The translations under genes were made by a program, and so were the position numbers. 64,000 nt of DNA from assembly GCA_038237435.1 (NCBI GenBank), contig JBBRYT010000002.1, positions 310,001 through 374,000 of the forward strand. The letters run 5' to 3'. Under the pieces are notes generated by a model. It ran no database searches. It saw only the letters and a list, made by a program, of their open reading frames with translations, and had not been told where the DNA came from. Positions within the stretch are counted from its first letter, which is position 1. Every line of letters starts with the position of its first letter. Of the stretch, positions 26,199 to 34,111 are shown in pieces. The stretch comes from JACCTI01 sp038237435 (GTDB taxonomy: Bacteria > Verrucomicrobiota > Verrucomicrobiia > Chthoniobacterales > UBA10450).

Positions 26199-27992
26199 TT
26201 ACGGGCGGAGAGAGGATTGGAGTTGGATGAACTCCGGCTGTTCCGGTTTCAGCTTTAGCGCCAATTGGATTTCATTCTGCGCGCTGGCGGGATCGCCGTT
26301 CTGCTGGTAGGCCCGTGCCAGCAAGTAATGCGTTTTACCGTCGTTCGGCGAGGCATGAAGCGCGCCTTGGAAAAACTTGATGGCCAACGCCCAGCGTTCT
26401 TCTTCCAAGGCCAGGACCCCCAGATTGTTCAAGGCGCCTTCGTGACCGGGATCGAGCCTGAGAGTGCGTGCATACCAGGATTTCGCGCCGGTCTTGTCGC
26501 TTTGCTCCAATTGCAAATTTCCCAGGGCGAAATTGATTTCGGCATTCTCCGGAACGTAGGCATAAGCCAGCTGCAGCTTCGCCCGGGCGAGCGGGTAGTT
26601 TTTTGAGTCAAGCGCTTGCCAGCCGGAGTTATATGGGTCCAAAGCCCAAAGCGAAGGATCCCTTTTCGGGATGGATACTAGGAAGGCCGCGAGTGCCAAC
26701 GAAGCCAGGTAGCATCCGCTGAGAGTGTAGTTAGTATTCGTTAGGTTATTCCAAAAATAAGTGAGGCCAAAAACGGCAAACAGGATCAACCCGGGCACGG
26801 CAGCTAGCCGATACCTCTCCGTGACGAAGACGCTAAGGAGCGAAGCCATGTGTAACAGGACCGCGGCGAGTACCCAGCGAGAGAGCGGAAACTTGTTATA
26901 AGCGAAGACGACGCCGGGCAAAGCAAGCGCTGCGACCAGCCCGAAGCGTATGCCAGGTAGGAGCACGCCTTGCAGACGCAGGTTAGTAATGATGCTGAGG
27001 TCGTCATACTGAAAGGCATTCCAGAAGTTAGCGATCTTGAGGGCGATGAGCCGGAGCCAGGCGCCAGGGTTCTCCCGGATAAAGCCCCGTGCTTTCGTGG
27101 CCCAATATTCGGAGATTTCTGAACGCTTCATCTCATGCCCGGCCGCGTTCTGTGCCATGGTCACTGAGTCCTGTAACATCGCTTCCTGGCCGGCGTGCAT
27201 CCCCGGAGGCATGCGCGGATATCCATTGGCCGTAGGATTGTTGCCGATCCAGAAGTTGACCCCGCTATGGGCGGATAGCAGGACGCGGTCGTGGGCGGCG
27301 AGATAGTTGTGCGCGGCACAAGGCGCCAGACCTAACGACACTCCAAGGACGAGTAGCGCTAGCTGGAAACTGCGGTCCCGCAGAGGCTGTGGCCATTTTA
27401 GAAAAATTACGACCAGAAGTAAGGGAAGGAGAAAGAGCAAGGTGGCCACGCCAGTAGCCGCGAAGCCGACCAGAAGTCCGAGCAGAAAAATAAAGGCTAG
27501 TCCGGGAGCGGTCTCGCGTTTGATGATTTGCCAGAGGACGAACCAAAAAATAAAAACGGCCAGGGCAGTCGGCATCAATATGACCGAGTAAGCTTCTTCG
27601 GGAAGGTAGAAGGCCCAGGCAGCTACTGCCACCAGTCCGATCCAGACCCCGCCGAAGACGCGCCCGGCGATCTTGTGGAGTAAAACAGCAGTGCCGCTAT
27701 CCGCTAGAGCTTGCAGGAAACCAGGGGCAAACGGGCTATAGCCGAAAAGCTTGTAGAGCACGGCCAGAAAGTAGGGATAAAGCGGCAAGCCATAGAACGC
27801 GCGGTGGTCAGTCCATTGGCCATGCAAGATGCGTAGTGCCCAATCGTTGTAGAAATGCATGTCGCCCTGACTCGGTAGAAGGAAGGGCGAAGCGGTCAGG
27901 CGCAGCAGCACGACCAGACGAAGAAGCAGCACTCCAGCGAAAATATAGACGCTGATCGGAATGGATGAGGTCGCGCGGGAAGTAGCCTTCAT
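26199..27992 (-). CDS. GT39-type glycosyltransferase with C-terminal TPR repeats
   Basis: This is a 597-residue protein. About ten membrane helices occupy residues 10-430, with a first loop reading SQGDMHFYNDWALRIL that includes the acidic motif and GLPLYPYFLAVLYKLFGYSP. A soluble tail from about residue 450 carries tetratricopeptide repeats: INFALGNLQLEQSDKTGAKS, ALNNLGVLALEEERWALAIK and THYLLARAYQQNGDPASAQN. The TPRs could bind the protein acceptor, as in other GT-C/TPR enzymes. It is the first gene of the minus-strand operon and is divergent from the first pilin gene across 177 bases that hold a sigma-54-type promoter. Confidence 0.78.
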   Translation of the reverse strand: MKATSRATSSIPISVYIFAGVLLLRLVVLLRLTASPFLLPSQGDMHFYNDWALRILHGQWTDHRAFYGLPLYPYFLAVLYKLFGYSPFAPGFLQALADSGTAVLLHKIAGRVFGGVWIGLVAVAAWAFYLPEEAYSVILMPTALAVFIFWFVLWQIIKRETAPGLAFIFLLGLLVGFAATGVATLLFLLPLLLVVIFLKWPQPLRDRSFQLALLVLGVSLGLAPCAAHNYLAAHDRVLLSAHSGVNFWIGNNPTANGYPRMPPGMHAGQEAMLQDSVTMAQNAAGHEMKRSEISEYWATKARGFIRENPGAWLRLIALKIANFWNAFQYDDLSIITNLRLQGVLLPGIRFGLVAALALPGVVFAYNKFPLSRWVLAAVLLHMASLLSVFVTERYRLAAVPGLILFAVFGLTYFWNNLTNTNYTLSGCYLASLALAAFLVSIPKRDPSLWALDPYNSGWQALDSKNYPLARAKLQLAYAYVPENAEINFALGNLQLEQSDKTGAKSWYARTLRLDPGHEGALNNLGVLALEEERWALAIKFFQGALHASPNDGKTHYLLARAYQQNGDPASAQNEIQLALKLKPEQPEFIQLQSSLRP

Positions 27993-28079
27993 CGACGAGA
28001 TTAGGCCGGTGCCTGAGGCGGTAAGAGGGACAAACCGGGCGGCGTTGCCATTCCAGTAATTTTAAAAAGCAAAGCCTTT

Positions 28080-28095
28080 TGGCACTAACGCTGCT
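28080..28095 (+). promoter_or_regulatory. Sigma-54 (-24/-12) promoter of pilin gene 1
   Basis: TGGCACTAACGCTGCT matches the sigma-54 consensus TGGCAC-N5-TTGCW at all but one constrained position and has the correct GG-to-GC spacing. It ends 74 bases before the pilin ATG, so a leader of ~60 bases is expected. The second pilin gene has an equivalent element at nearly the same distance. Confidence 0.75.
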
Positions 28096-28169
28096 CTTTA
28101 GGGAGGGAATCTGCGGCGTCGAGCTGCGGATCGCAATCAAACCAGAACTAATAAGAAAGCAAACAAGCA

Positions 28170-28568
28170 ATGTTAAATAAATTAAACAAGAGCCGCGGGG
28201 GCTTCACCCTCGTGGAAATCATGATCGTAGTGGCGATCATCGCGCTCTTGGCCGCGATCGCAGTGCCCGGATTCCTCCGTGCCCGCAAACGCAGCCAGGC
28301 CAGCCGTATTATCAACGATCTCCGGTTGATTGATTCGGCCGTGGACCAGTACGCGATTGAGACCAACAAGACTAGCGGCGCCGCGGTGGCGGTGGCCGAT
28401 TGGACGAACTACCTGAAGAAGGGCACCAACCTGTATATGACAGGCTCGGACCTTTTCGGTAACACCTACGGCACGCAATCAGTCGATACCTTGCCCAAGG
28501 TTCCGACGCTGGCGAAGAGTTCGTTGTCCGACGTGACGGACGCGGCTTTCTGGTCACCGTATAACTAA
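28170..28568 (+). CDS. Type IV pilin-like protein 1
   Basis: This 132-residue prepilin begins MLNKLNKSRGG, then FTLVEIMIVVAIIALLAAIA. PilD-type peptidase would cleave after Gly11, leaving N-methyl-Phe and the conserved Glu at mature position 5. The rest is a short globular domain starting GFLRARKRSQASRIINDLRL and ending DAAFWSPYN. There are no cysteines for a disulfide loop, so it is of the short Verrucomicrobia/Geobacter-like type. It differs from the second pilin (30654) at only eight residues. A sigma-54-type promoter lies upstream and a hairpin terminator downstream (28600-28627), so it is monocistronic. No pilus assembly genes are in the window. Confidence 0.9.
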   Translation: MLNKLNKSRGGFTLVEIMIVVAIIALLAAIAVPGFLRARKRSQASRIINDLRLIDSAVDQYAIETNKTSGAAVAVADWTNYLKKGTNLYMTGSDLFGNTYGTQSVDTLPKVPTLAKSSLSDVTDAAFWSPYN

Positions 28569-28599
28569 TCAGCGAGTCGAATTAAACACGATTCATTCG

Positions 28600-28627
28600 C
28601 CTGCCATTGGGCCATTCCAGTGGCAGG
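28600..28627 (+). terminator. Hairpin terminator after pilin 1
   Basis: CCTGCCATTGG (28600-28610) pairs with CCAGTGGCAGG (28617-28627), 11 pairs including one G-T, with a six-base loop. It lies 31 bases after the pilin stop. No strong T-tract follows. Confidence 0.6.
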
Positions 28628-28655
28628 GAATGAGTGGTGAAAGTAAACCGCTAAG

Positions 28656-30548
28656 CTAACGAGAGCTTAGCACCGTTAGACTACCTAACGAGACCGGCGG
28701 GCCCAACCTGGCTCGCTTTGTGTTATCAAAGAAGATAGCGATAACCGCGTAAGTGCCCGGAGGGATAGCGCCTACCCGAACTTGCCATCGCTCGGAATAA
28801 ATCCCGCCATTCGCTTCCGGTGCGCATAATCCCCTGACCAGAACGACTGGTGACGAGCCTTCCGAGGTAGTCAGGTAGAGTTCCAACCACGGGAAAACCG
28901 TGCGCGATTCTTGCAATTGCCAGGTCATGGCAATCCCCAAGGTCTCTGTTACCACGATGGTGTCGCTTGATTTTGTGATCGATAGAAGCTGAGCTTGAGT
29001 GTCATTTCCCCAAATTGGCTCTCCCGCAGCCGTAATTTCTCCTGGCAGTTGTCCTTGCTGGAGAAGCGTTAGCTCATTGCTTGCGCGCACATCCCAAGCC
29101 CTATCCTTTAGGAAATTATGCAGTAATAGGTCGCTCGAAGGAACGATCTGCCCTTCCACCGTCCGCATGTTCGGGTGGTAGTAGCCAGCCTCGCGGTCGA
29201 AGGTGGCTGAGTCGCTATAGTCGATCAAAACGAACTCGGTTGGCTGCGGAGGGGTAAAGGGCTGGCGGCTAAGCGTTTTTAGTCCTTTCAGAATATAGTG
29301 CAAGGAATGCAGCGCTTCGCGCGAAGCTAGATGCGACAGATAAGGCAGCGGCGCAGTTACACTGGCATTTTTCGGAATCGTTGCGAGGAGAGCGTTCTTG
29401 CGGAGGCGGTCGGGCTCCAGCCGAATCCAGTCGTGCGTACTCGCCACCATTTCCTTCGCCGGGCCTAACGGGACCTGAAGAATGAGGCAGGCTGCTAGCA
29501 CGGCAATCGGTATAACCATTCGTAGACGCGGTTGCTGAATAAGCGACATCGCTTCCGCGGTAGCGAACCAAAGCAGGGGCAGAAGCGGCGCGGCGTAATG
29601 AAAGTAGATGCTCCATTCCGATGATCGCCAGGAAAGGAGATGTTGAAGAAGAATTGGACTGGCGATCAATAGCCACCTTGGGCGCAGCAGTGGCAGAAAG
29701 AGGAAGGGCGCGAGTAAGGCCCAGACTAGGTTGCCGTGTAAAAGGGCGTGGCCAATCGCACGCGCGAAGAGCTGCGGCTGAGTAATGGCGTTGCGCAGAA
29801 TCTGGCCTGCGCCGTTGCCCAGCCGATCGTAGAGCGCGCCATAATCAATATTCCCGGAGTTGAAAGCCGGGGTTATGACCTTGCTGCAAAGAACAAACCA
29901 CACTAGCGCCAGGCACATCGGTCCCACGTACCAGCGTAGGAGGTTGCCAGACTTGCGGCCGGTAAGGCATTGCACCGCGCAATAAGCCGCCAGTAATAAG
30001 GCCATGTTTTCCTTGCAGGCCAACGTAGCCAGAAACCAAAGCCAATGCCCGCGCAACGAACCGCTCAATTTCGCTTGTAGCATGAGAAGAAGGAAAGGCG
30101 CAGTCAGGGCCTCGGGATGAAACTCATGCAGAGCGATGTAACCCGTGGCGGGCGTGGCCAGTAAAGCGATGGAAAGGAAGAGCGCTTCTCTGCTTCTGAG
30201 GCCAATGCGAGTGGCGATGCGAAATGCCACCGGCCCCATTGTCGCGAGGGCGGCATTTTGCAGAAAGACGAAAAGCATTGGATGCCGAATGAAGAAAAAA
30301 AACGGCGCGATCAGAAAGACGATCGGCTCTACGTGATTGCCCAGTAGGGGCACGTATTGCACCGAGACATCGAGCCGCCCGTGCACCAGCTGCCAGAGCG
30401 CCTGGACGTAGTAGGCCAGGTCGAACGTGCGATACGCGAAATTCGCCCAGCGCGCATACGAAACCCAAGTCCAAAGCGCGAAGAAAAATGCGCTTAGCGC
30501 GACGACGGCGCGGTAGTTCCCGTCTGAGAGGAGGGGACGGTTGGACAA
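28656..30548 (-). CDS. DUF2079 family multi-pass membrane protein
   Basis: This protein of about 630 residues has ~10 hydrophobic helices. Near the N-terminus it has ANFAYRTFDLAYYVQALWQL and then GNHVEPIVFLIAPFFFF. It also has ATPATGYIALHEFHPEALTA and LATLACKENMALLLAAYCA. The DLAYYVQ / GNH.EPI / FHPEAL / KEN series is the hallmark of DUF2079, a GT-C-like family. The C-terminal ~230 residues are soluble beta-rich. The start is uncertain: TTG 30620 and GTG 30590 are also in frame, but they would place the coding region across the pilin-2 promoter. I therefore prefer TTG 30548. It is inserted antisense between the two duplicated pilin genes. Confidence 0.8.
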   Translation of the reverse strand: MSNRPLLSDGNYRAVVALSAFFFALWTWVSYARWANFAYRTFDLAYYVQALWQLVHGRLDVSVQYVPLLGNHVEPIVFLIAPFFFFIRHPMLFVFLQNAALATMGPVAFRIATRIGLRSREALFLSIALLATPATGYIALHEFHPEALTAPFLLLMLQAKLSGSLRGHWLWFLATLACKENMALLLAAYCAVQCLTGRKSGNLLRWYVGPMCLALVWFVLCSKVITPAFNSGNIDYGALYDRLGNGAGQILRNAITQPQLFARAIGHALLHGNLVWALLAPFLFLPLLRPRWLLIASPILLQHLLSWRSSEWSIYFHYAAPLLPLLWFATAEAMSLIQQPRLRMVIPIAVLAACLILQVPLGPAKEMVASTHDWIRLEPDRLRKNALLATIPKNASVTAPLPYLSHLASREALHSLHYILKGLKTLSRQPFTPPQPTEFVLIDYSDSATFDREAGYYHPNMRTVEGQIVPSSDLLLHNFLKDRAWDVRASNELTLLQQGQLPGEITAAGEPIWGNDTQAQLLSITKSSDTIVVTETLGIAMTWQLQESRTVFPWLELYLTTSEGSSPVVLVRGLCAPEANGGIYSERWQVRVGAIPPGTYAVIAIFFDNTKRARLGPPVSLGSLTVLSSR

Positions 30549-30560
30549 ATGGGGATTCGG

Positions 30561-30576
30561 CGGCACCGGAGTTGCT
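30561..30576 (+). promoter_or_regulatory. Sigma-54 (-24/-12) promoter of pilin gene 2
   Basis: CGGCACCGGAGTTGCT matches the constrained positions of the sigma-54 consensus except the first base. It ends 77 bases before the pilin-2 ATG, against 74 for pilin 1. The following bases (CTCTATTA against CTCTTTA) are also alike, suggesting the promoter was duplicated with the gene. Confidence 0.75.
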
Positions 30577-30653
30577 CTATTACGCGGCACGAGACGGCGA
30601 AAAAGCCGAACCGCAAGCAAACCAGAACCAACGAAAAGAGGAAAGCAAACAGC

Positions 30654-31052
30654 ATGTTAAAGCAATTGAAAAAGAGCCGTGGGGGTTTCACCCTCGTGGA
30701 AATCATGATCGTAGTGGCGATCATCGCGCTCTTGGCGGCGATTGCGGTGCCGGGATTTCTCCGTGCCCGTAAACGCAGCCAGGCCAGCCGCATCATCAAC
30801 GATCTCCGGTTGATTGACTCGGCCGTGGACCAGTACGCGATTGAGACCAACAAGACCAGCGGCGCCGCGGTGGCGGTGGCCGATTGGACGAACTACCTGA
30901 AGAAGGGCACCAACCTGTATAACACGGGCTCGGACCTCTTCGGTAATACCTACGGCGCGCAATCAGTCGATACCTTGCCCAAGGTCCCGACCGCTGCGAA
31001 GAGTTCGTTGTCCGACGTGACGGACGCGAGCTTCTGGTCGCCCTTCAACTAA
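30654..31052 (+). CDS. Type IV pilin-like protein 2
   Basis: This is a 132-residue near-duplicate of the pilin at 28170. The leader is MLKQLKKSRGG and the mature N-terminus FTLVEIMIVVAIIALLAAIA is identical. Differences lie in the leader (three residues) and at five positions of the head, including YNTGSD for YMTGSD, GAQS for GTQS and DASFWSPFN for DAAFWSPYN. I use ATG 30654 because it matches the other copy exactly in length; the longer open frame upstream crosses the promoter. It has its own sigma-54-type promoter and its own hairpin terminator (31079-31108). The pair may be major pilins used alternatively or together. Confidence 0.9.
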   Translation: MLKQLKKSRGGFTLVEIMIVVAIIALLAAIAVPGFLRARKRSQASRIINDLRLIDSAVDQYAIETNKTSGAAVAVADWTNYLKKGTNLYNTGSDLFGNTYGAQSVDTLPKVPTAAKSSLSDVTDASFWSPFN

Positions 31053-31078
31053 GGCAGGTCTAACTACACGATTCATTC

Positions 31079-31108
31079 ACCTGTCATCCCTCCGTGGGGG
31101 TGACAGGT
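31079..31108 (+). terminator. Hairpin terminator after pilin 2
   Basis: ACCTGTCATCCC (31079-31090) pairs with GGGGTGACAGGT (31097-31108), 12 pairs with one G-T and a six-base loop. It lies 26 bases after the stop of pilin 2 and argues for the next gene starting after it. Confidence 0.65.
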
Positions 31109-31154
31109 CGTGAGTCGTGAGCGCAGTAGAACGGTTCACTGCTCCTGCGCCACA

Positions 31155-33191
31155 ATGCGCCTGGCTAATCTCCTTAGCCGCACCTGGCTGCGCTGCCTCA
31201 TTCTAGCCGGCCTCGGCTTTGTCGTCCGCATGCCGGCTTTGTCCGGTCTGCCTATCTGGGATGACGACTATCTCATCGGTGAGAATCCCTTTATCAAGAG
31301 CCCGCTCTTGTTTGGCGAAGCTTTCAAGCACTACCTCTTTCTGGATGGTTTCTCGGCCCATTATCGACCGATGCAGAATGTTTCCTTAGGCATCGACTAT
31401 CTTCTTTGGAACTCGAATCCCTGGGGTTACCACCTGACGAATGTTCTTCTGCATGTCGCCAGCGGGCTTCTACTCTACTTCCTGCTCCGTCGGCTCTTAG
31501 CCAAGCCGTCCTATGAGCTATCCGCTTTTTTCATTGCTCTTATTTGGACAGTGCTACCAGTTCATAGCGCGGCGATCGACTATATTTCCGGCCGCGCCGA
31601 CAGTCTGTCCTTCTTCTTTGCTTCCAGCGCGTGGTTGCTTTGTTTTCAGGCTGGGAAGAAGTGTCACCGACGGAAAGTGATTGGCTACTATATCGCAGCT
31701 GCGCTGTGCGGACTTTTGGCTCTCTGTTCTCGCGAGACAGCCCTTCTCTGGTTTGGTCTTTTTTTGTTACACCGTTGCTTCTTTGAAGCTGGCGTCACGC
31801 GAAAGGCAAAGCTACTCACTCTTACTTGCTGTTTATGCCTGCTAGCTGGTTATGCAGCTATACATCATTTGCCAGAAGCGCGGGCCGAGCACGTAGCAGT
31901 TGATACGCAACCAACCACGCCGCCGGAACGTGCGGTCTTGGTGTTGCGTGCCTTAGGCGATTACACGCGCGTTATGGTGTGGCCAACTACTCTGCAGATG
32001 GATCGGACGGTGCTCGACCTCAATAACTACCGTAACAAAGTTAGTTGGCGCGATTCCGTCAGCGTCGAATACTTGTCCATTGTTGGTTTGATTGCTTTGT
32101 CCGCGCTCGTCTCCGGCGCCTTATACAAAGGCAACGGGCGAGCCTGGCGCCGCCTCGGAGCGCTCTGGTTTCTCCTAACCTTCCTACCAATTTCCAATCT
32201 CTTCGATTTGAACGCCACCGTCGCTGAGCATTGGCTCTACCTGCCCAGCGTTGGCTTTCTTATTTTCCTCACGGGTGTAGCTGTCGATTTTTCTCCCCGT
32301 TTCACAACAGTCACTGTAGCCATCGCCTGTTGTTGGCTAATAGGTTTCAGTGCTCGCAGCTATGTCCGGAGCAGCGATTGGATTACACCAAAGACATTCT
32401 ACCAACGCACGATGGCTGCTGGTGGGACAAGTCCTAGAATAGCGGTGCGGCTCGGACTCATTTATGCAAACGAAGGCGACTATGAAAAGGCCGAGAAGGT
32501 CTATCGCCGAGTGATCGAGCTATGGCCTGACTATCCCGTCGCGCGCAATAATCTAGCTGATGTCCTTGAGCGACGCGGCAAACGCGCGGAAGCTGAAGCA
32601 ATCTTCGCTGCTTCGACTTCACAAGCTAACGAGCAGCGCAAAGAATATCCTCATACTTGGGCAGCGGCGCTCAATCTCGCGCGTCTACGCCATCTGGATC
32701 ATGATGATGAAAACGCACTGATCATTCTGAAACAGGCGCATGCCGATTATCCCCAGATCTGGGAGATTGTTCGCTTTGAAGCGGAACTCTTGCGCGAAAA
32801 CAAAGGTCCTGAAGCGGCCTTGAATCTAATTGCGCAGTTCACGCAGGAAAATTGGTGGCACCACGACGCTAACGTCTCGTTAGGTAGATTGCTTTGGGAA
32901 GAAAACAAAGTGGCGACCGCCATGGAGACCTTTCGCTTTGCCAGCTGGCTCGATATTCACGAAGTCGAAGCGCTCAATCTTCTCGTCGGCATGCAGCTAC
33001 AGCAAAATCGCTTCGGGGAAGCGCGGGCCACACAAGAACGCGCTGTTAGCCGACAGCCGGACGAACCCCGGCAGTACCTCCTGCTCTCCGACGTCTTGCA
33101 GCGGATGAATCTAACAACCGAGGCAAATCGCGCGCACGCCCACTTCGAGCAATTGCAAGCGCTCGCGCAGGTGAGCGTGGCAAAGAACTAG
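31155..33191 (+). CDS. TMTC-like GT-C membrane protein with TPR repeats
   Basis: This is a 678-residue protein. The N-terminal ~420 residues hold about ten helices. The first loop is GLPIWDDDYLIGENPF, with the catalytic DD-type motif of GT-C O-mannosyltransferase-like proteins. Further motifs are HYRPMQNVSLGIDYLLWNSN, GYHLTNVLLHVASGLLLYFL and PVHSAAIDYISGRADSLSFF, all shared with bacterial TMTC-like proteins. The soluble C-terminus carries several TPRs (GLIYANEGDYEKAEKVYRRV). I choose ATG 31155; the GTG at 31110 would follow directly on the terminator stem. TMTC-type enzymes glycosylate proteins on Ser/Thr, and this one lies directly after two pilin genes, so pilins are candidate acceptors. 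Confidence 0.8.
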   Translation: MRLANLLSRTWLRCLILAGLGFVVRMPALSGLPIWDDDYLIGENPFIKSPLLFGEAFKHYLFLDGFSAHYRPMQNVSLGIDYLLWNSNPWGYHLTNVLLHVASGLLLYFLLRRLLAKPSYELSAFFIALIWTVLPVHSAAIDYISGRADSLSFFFASSAWLLCFQAGKKCHRRKVIGYYIAAALCGLLALCSRETALLWFGLFLLHRCFFEAGVTRKAKLLTLTCCLCLLAGYAAIHHLPEARAEHVAVDTQPTTPPERAVLVLRALGDYTRVMVWPTTLQMDRTVLDLNNYRNKVSWRDSVSVEYLSIVGLIALSALVSGALYKGNGRAWRRLGALWFLLTFLPISNLFDLNATVAEHWLYLPSVGFLIFLTGVAVDFSPRFTTVTVAIACCWLIGFSARSYVRSSDWITPKTFYQRTMAAGGTSPRIAVRLGLIYANEGDYEKAEKVYRRVIELWPDYPVARNNLADVLERRGKRAEAEAIFAASTSQANEQRKEYPHTWAAALNLARLRHLDHDDENALIILKQAHADYPQIWEIVRFEAELLRENKGPEAALNLIAQFTQENWWHHDANVSLGRLLWEENKVATAMETFRFASWLDIHEVEALNLLVGMQLQQNRFGEARATQERAVSRQPDEPRQYLLLSDVLQRMNLTTEANRAHAHFEQLQALAQVSVAKN

Positions 33192-33215
33192 GAGCGCGCT
33201 TATGATCTGCGGCGG

Positions 33216-34097
33216 ATGCAGATCATTGTCCTGGGCGCCGGAGCTATCGGCAGTCTTTACGGCGCCAAACTCGCCGCGGCCAACGACGTAACCCTCATTG
33301 CCCGAGAGGAGCATGCTGCGGCCATAAACGCCCACGGTTTGACCATCGAAGGTCGCGAGGACGGCAACATCCGCGTGCCCGCTGCGACCAAGGTCACTAA
33401 CATAGGCGCGAATGCGTTAGTCCTGCTCACCACAAAAGTTTCCGACACCGCCGCGGCGCTCGCGCCGATCAAGTCTCTGGTTCGCGATGATACCACAATC
33501 GTTTGTCTGCAAAATGGTTTAGGCAGCGAAAAGATCGCGCGCGATGCTCTAGGTGGTCGCGGTATCGTTCTGCGGGGCATCACCCAATTCGGCGCCATCT
33601 TCGTCCGACCCGGCGTGATTAGGTTCATGATCGCGCGCCATACCTTAATCGAGCCGCATGAACGCAGCCAAGGCATCGCCGAGATTCTCACAGCTGCTGG
33701 TCTAGACGCGCGTGTCTCGTCGGACATCAAGGCCGACATATGGCAGAAGCTAATTTTCAATTGCGTGGTCAATCCGCTCACCTCCATCCTTGGGCGCGAG
33801 GTAGGCGCAGTCGCAGATCCTCAGCTCGATCCACTGAAGCGACTAGTGATCGACGAATGTCTTGCGGTAGCCAAGGCCGAGGGCGTGAACTTCGACATCG
33901 ATTTCCTCGCGACAATTAACGAAGTCTATGCGCCATCGAAAAACATCGCATCCATGCGGCAAGACTTGCAGCGCGGACGTGAGACCGAGATCGACTACTT
34001 AAACGGCGCGGTGGTCTCGTTAGCTACCGAACACAGGATAGCTTGTCCAGTTAACCGCGCGCTTACCGACATTATCAAAGCGATGGCGAAGCAGTAG
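33216..34097 (+). CDS. panE: 2-dehydropantoate 2-reductase
   Basis: This 293-residue NADPH-dependent enzyme of the ApbA/PanE family reduces ketopantoate to pantoate in vitamin B5 and coenzyme A synthesis. The nucleotide-binding motif GAGAIG is at residues 7-12, in IIVLGAGAIGSLYGAKLA. LVLLTTKVSDT and VCLQNGLGSE follow. The catalytic lysine lies in DIWQKLIFNCVVNPLTSI (Lys ~177) and the substrate-binding Glu in GRETEIDYLNG (~256). Length and motif order are normal for the family. It begins 24 bases after the TMTC-like gene on the same strand and may share its transcript. Members of this family sometimes act on other 2-keto acids. Confidence 0.9.
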   Translation: MQIIVLGAGAIGSLYGAKLAAANDVTLIAREEHAAAINAHGLTIEGREDGNIRVPAATKVTNIGANALVLLTTKVSDTAAALAPIKSLVRDDTTIVCLQNGLGSEKIARDALGGRGIVLRGITQFGAIFVRPGVIRFMIARHTLIEPHERSQGIAEILTAAGLDARVSSDIKADIWQKLIFNCVVNPLTSILGREVGAVADPQLDPLKRLVIDECLAVAKAEGVNFDIDFLATINEVYAPSKNIASMRQDLQRGRETEIDYLNGAVVSLATEHRIACPVNRALTDIIKAMAKQ

Positions 34098-34111
34098 CCG
34101 CTCCAGCGTAA

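Noticed and set aside
30549..30653. Longer N-terminus for pilin 2
   Set aside because: The extension crosses the sigma-54 promoter and is absent from pilin 1, and a prepilin leader must be short and basic.
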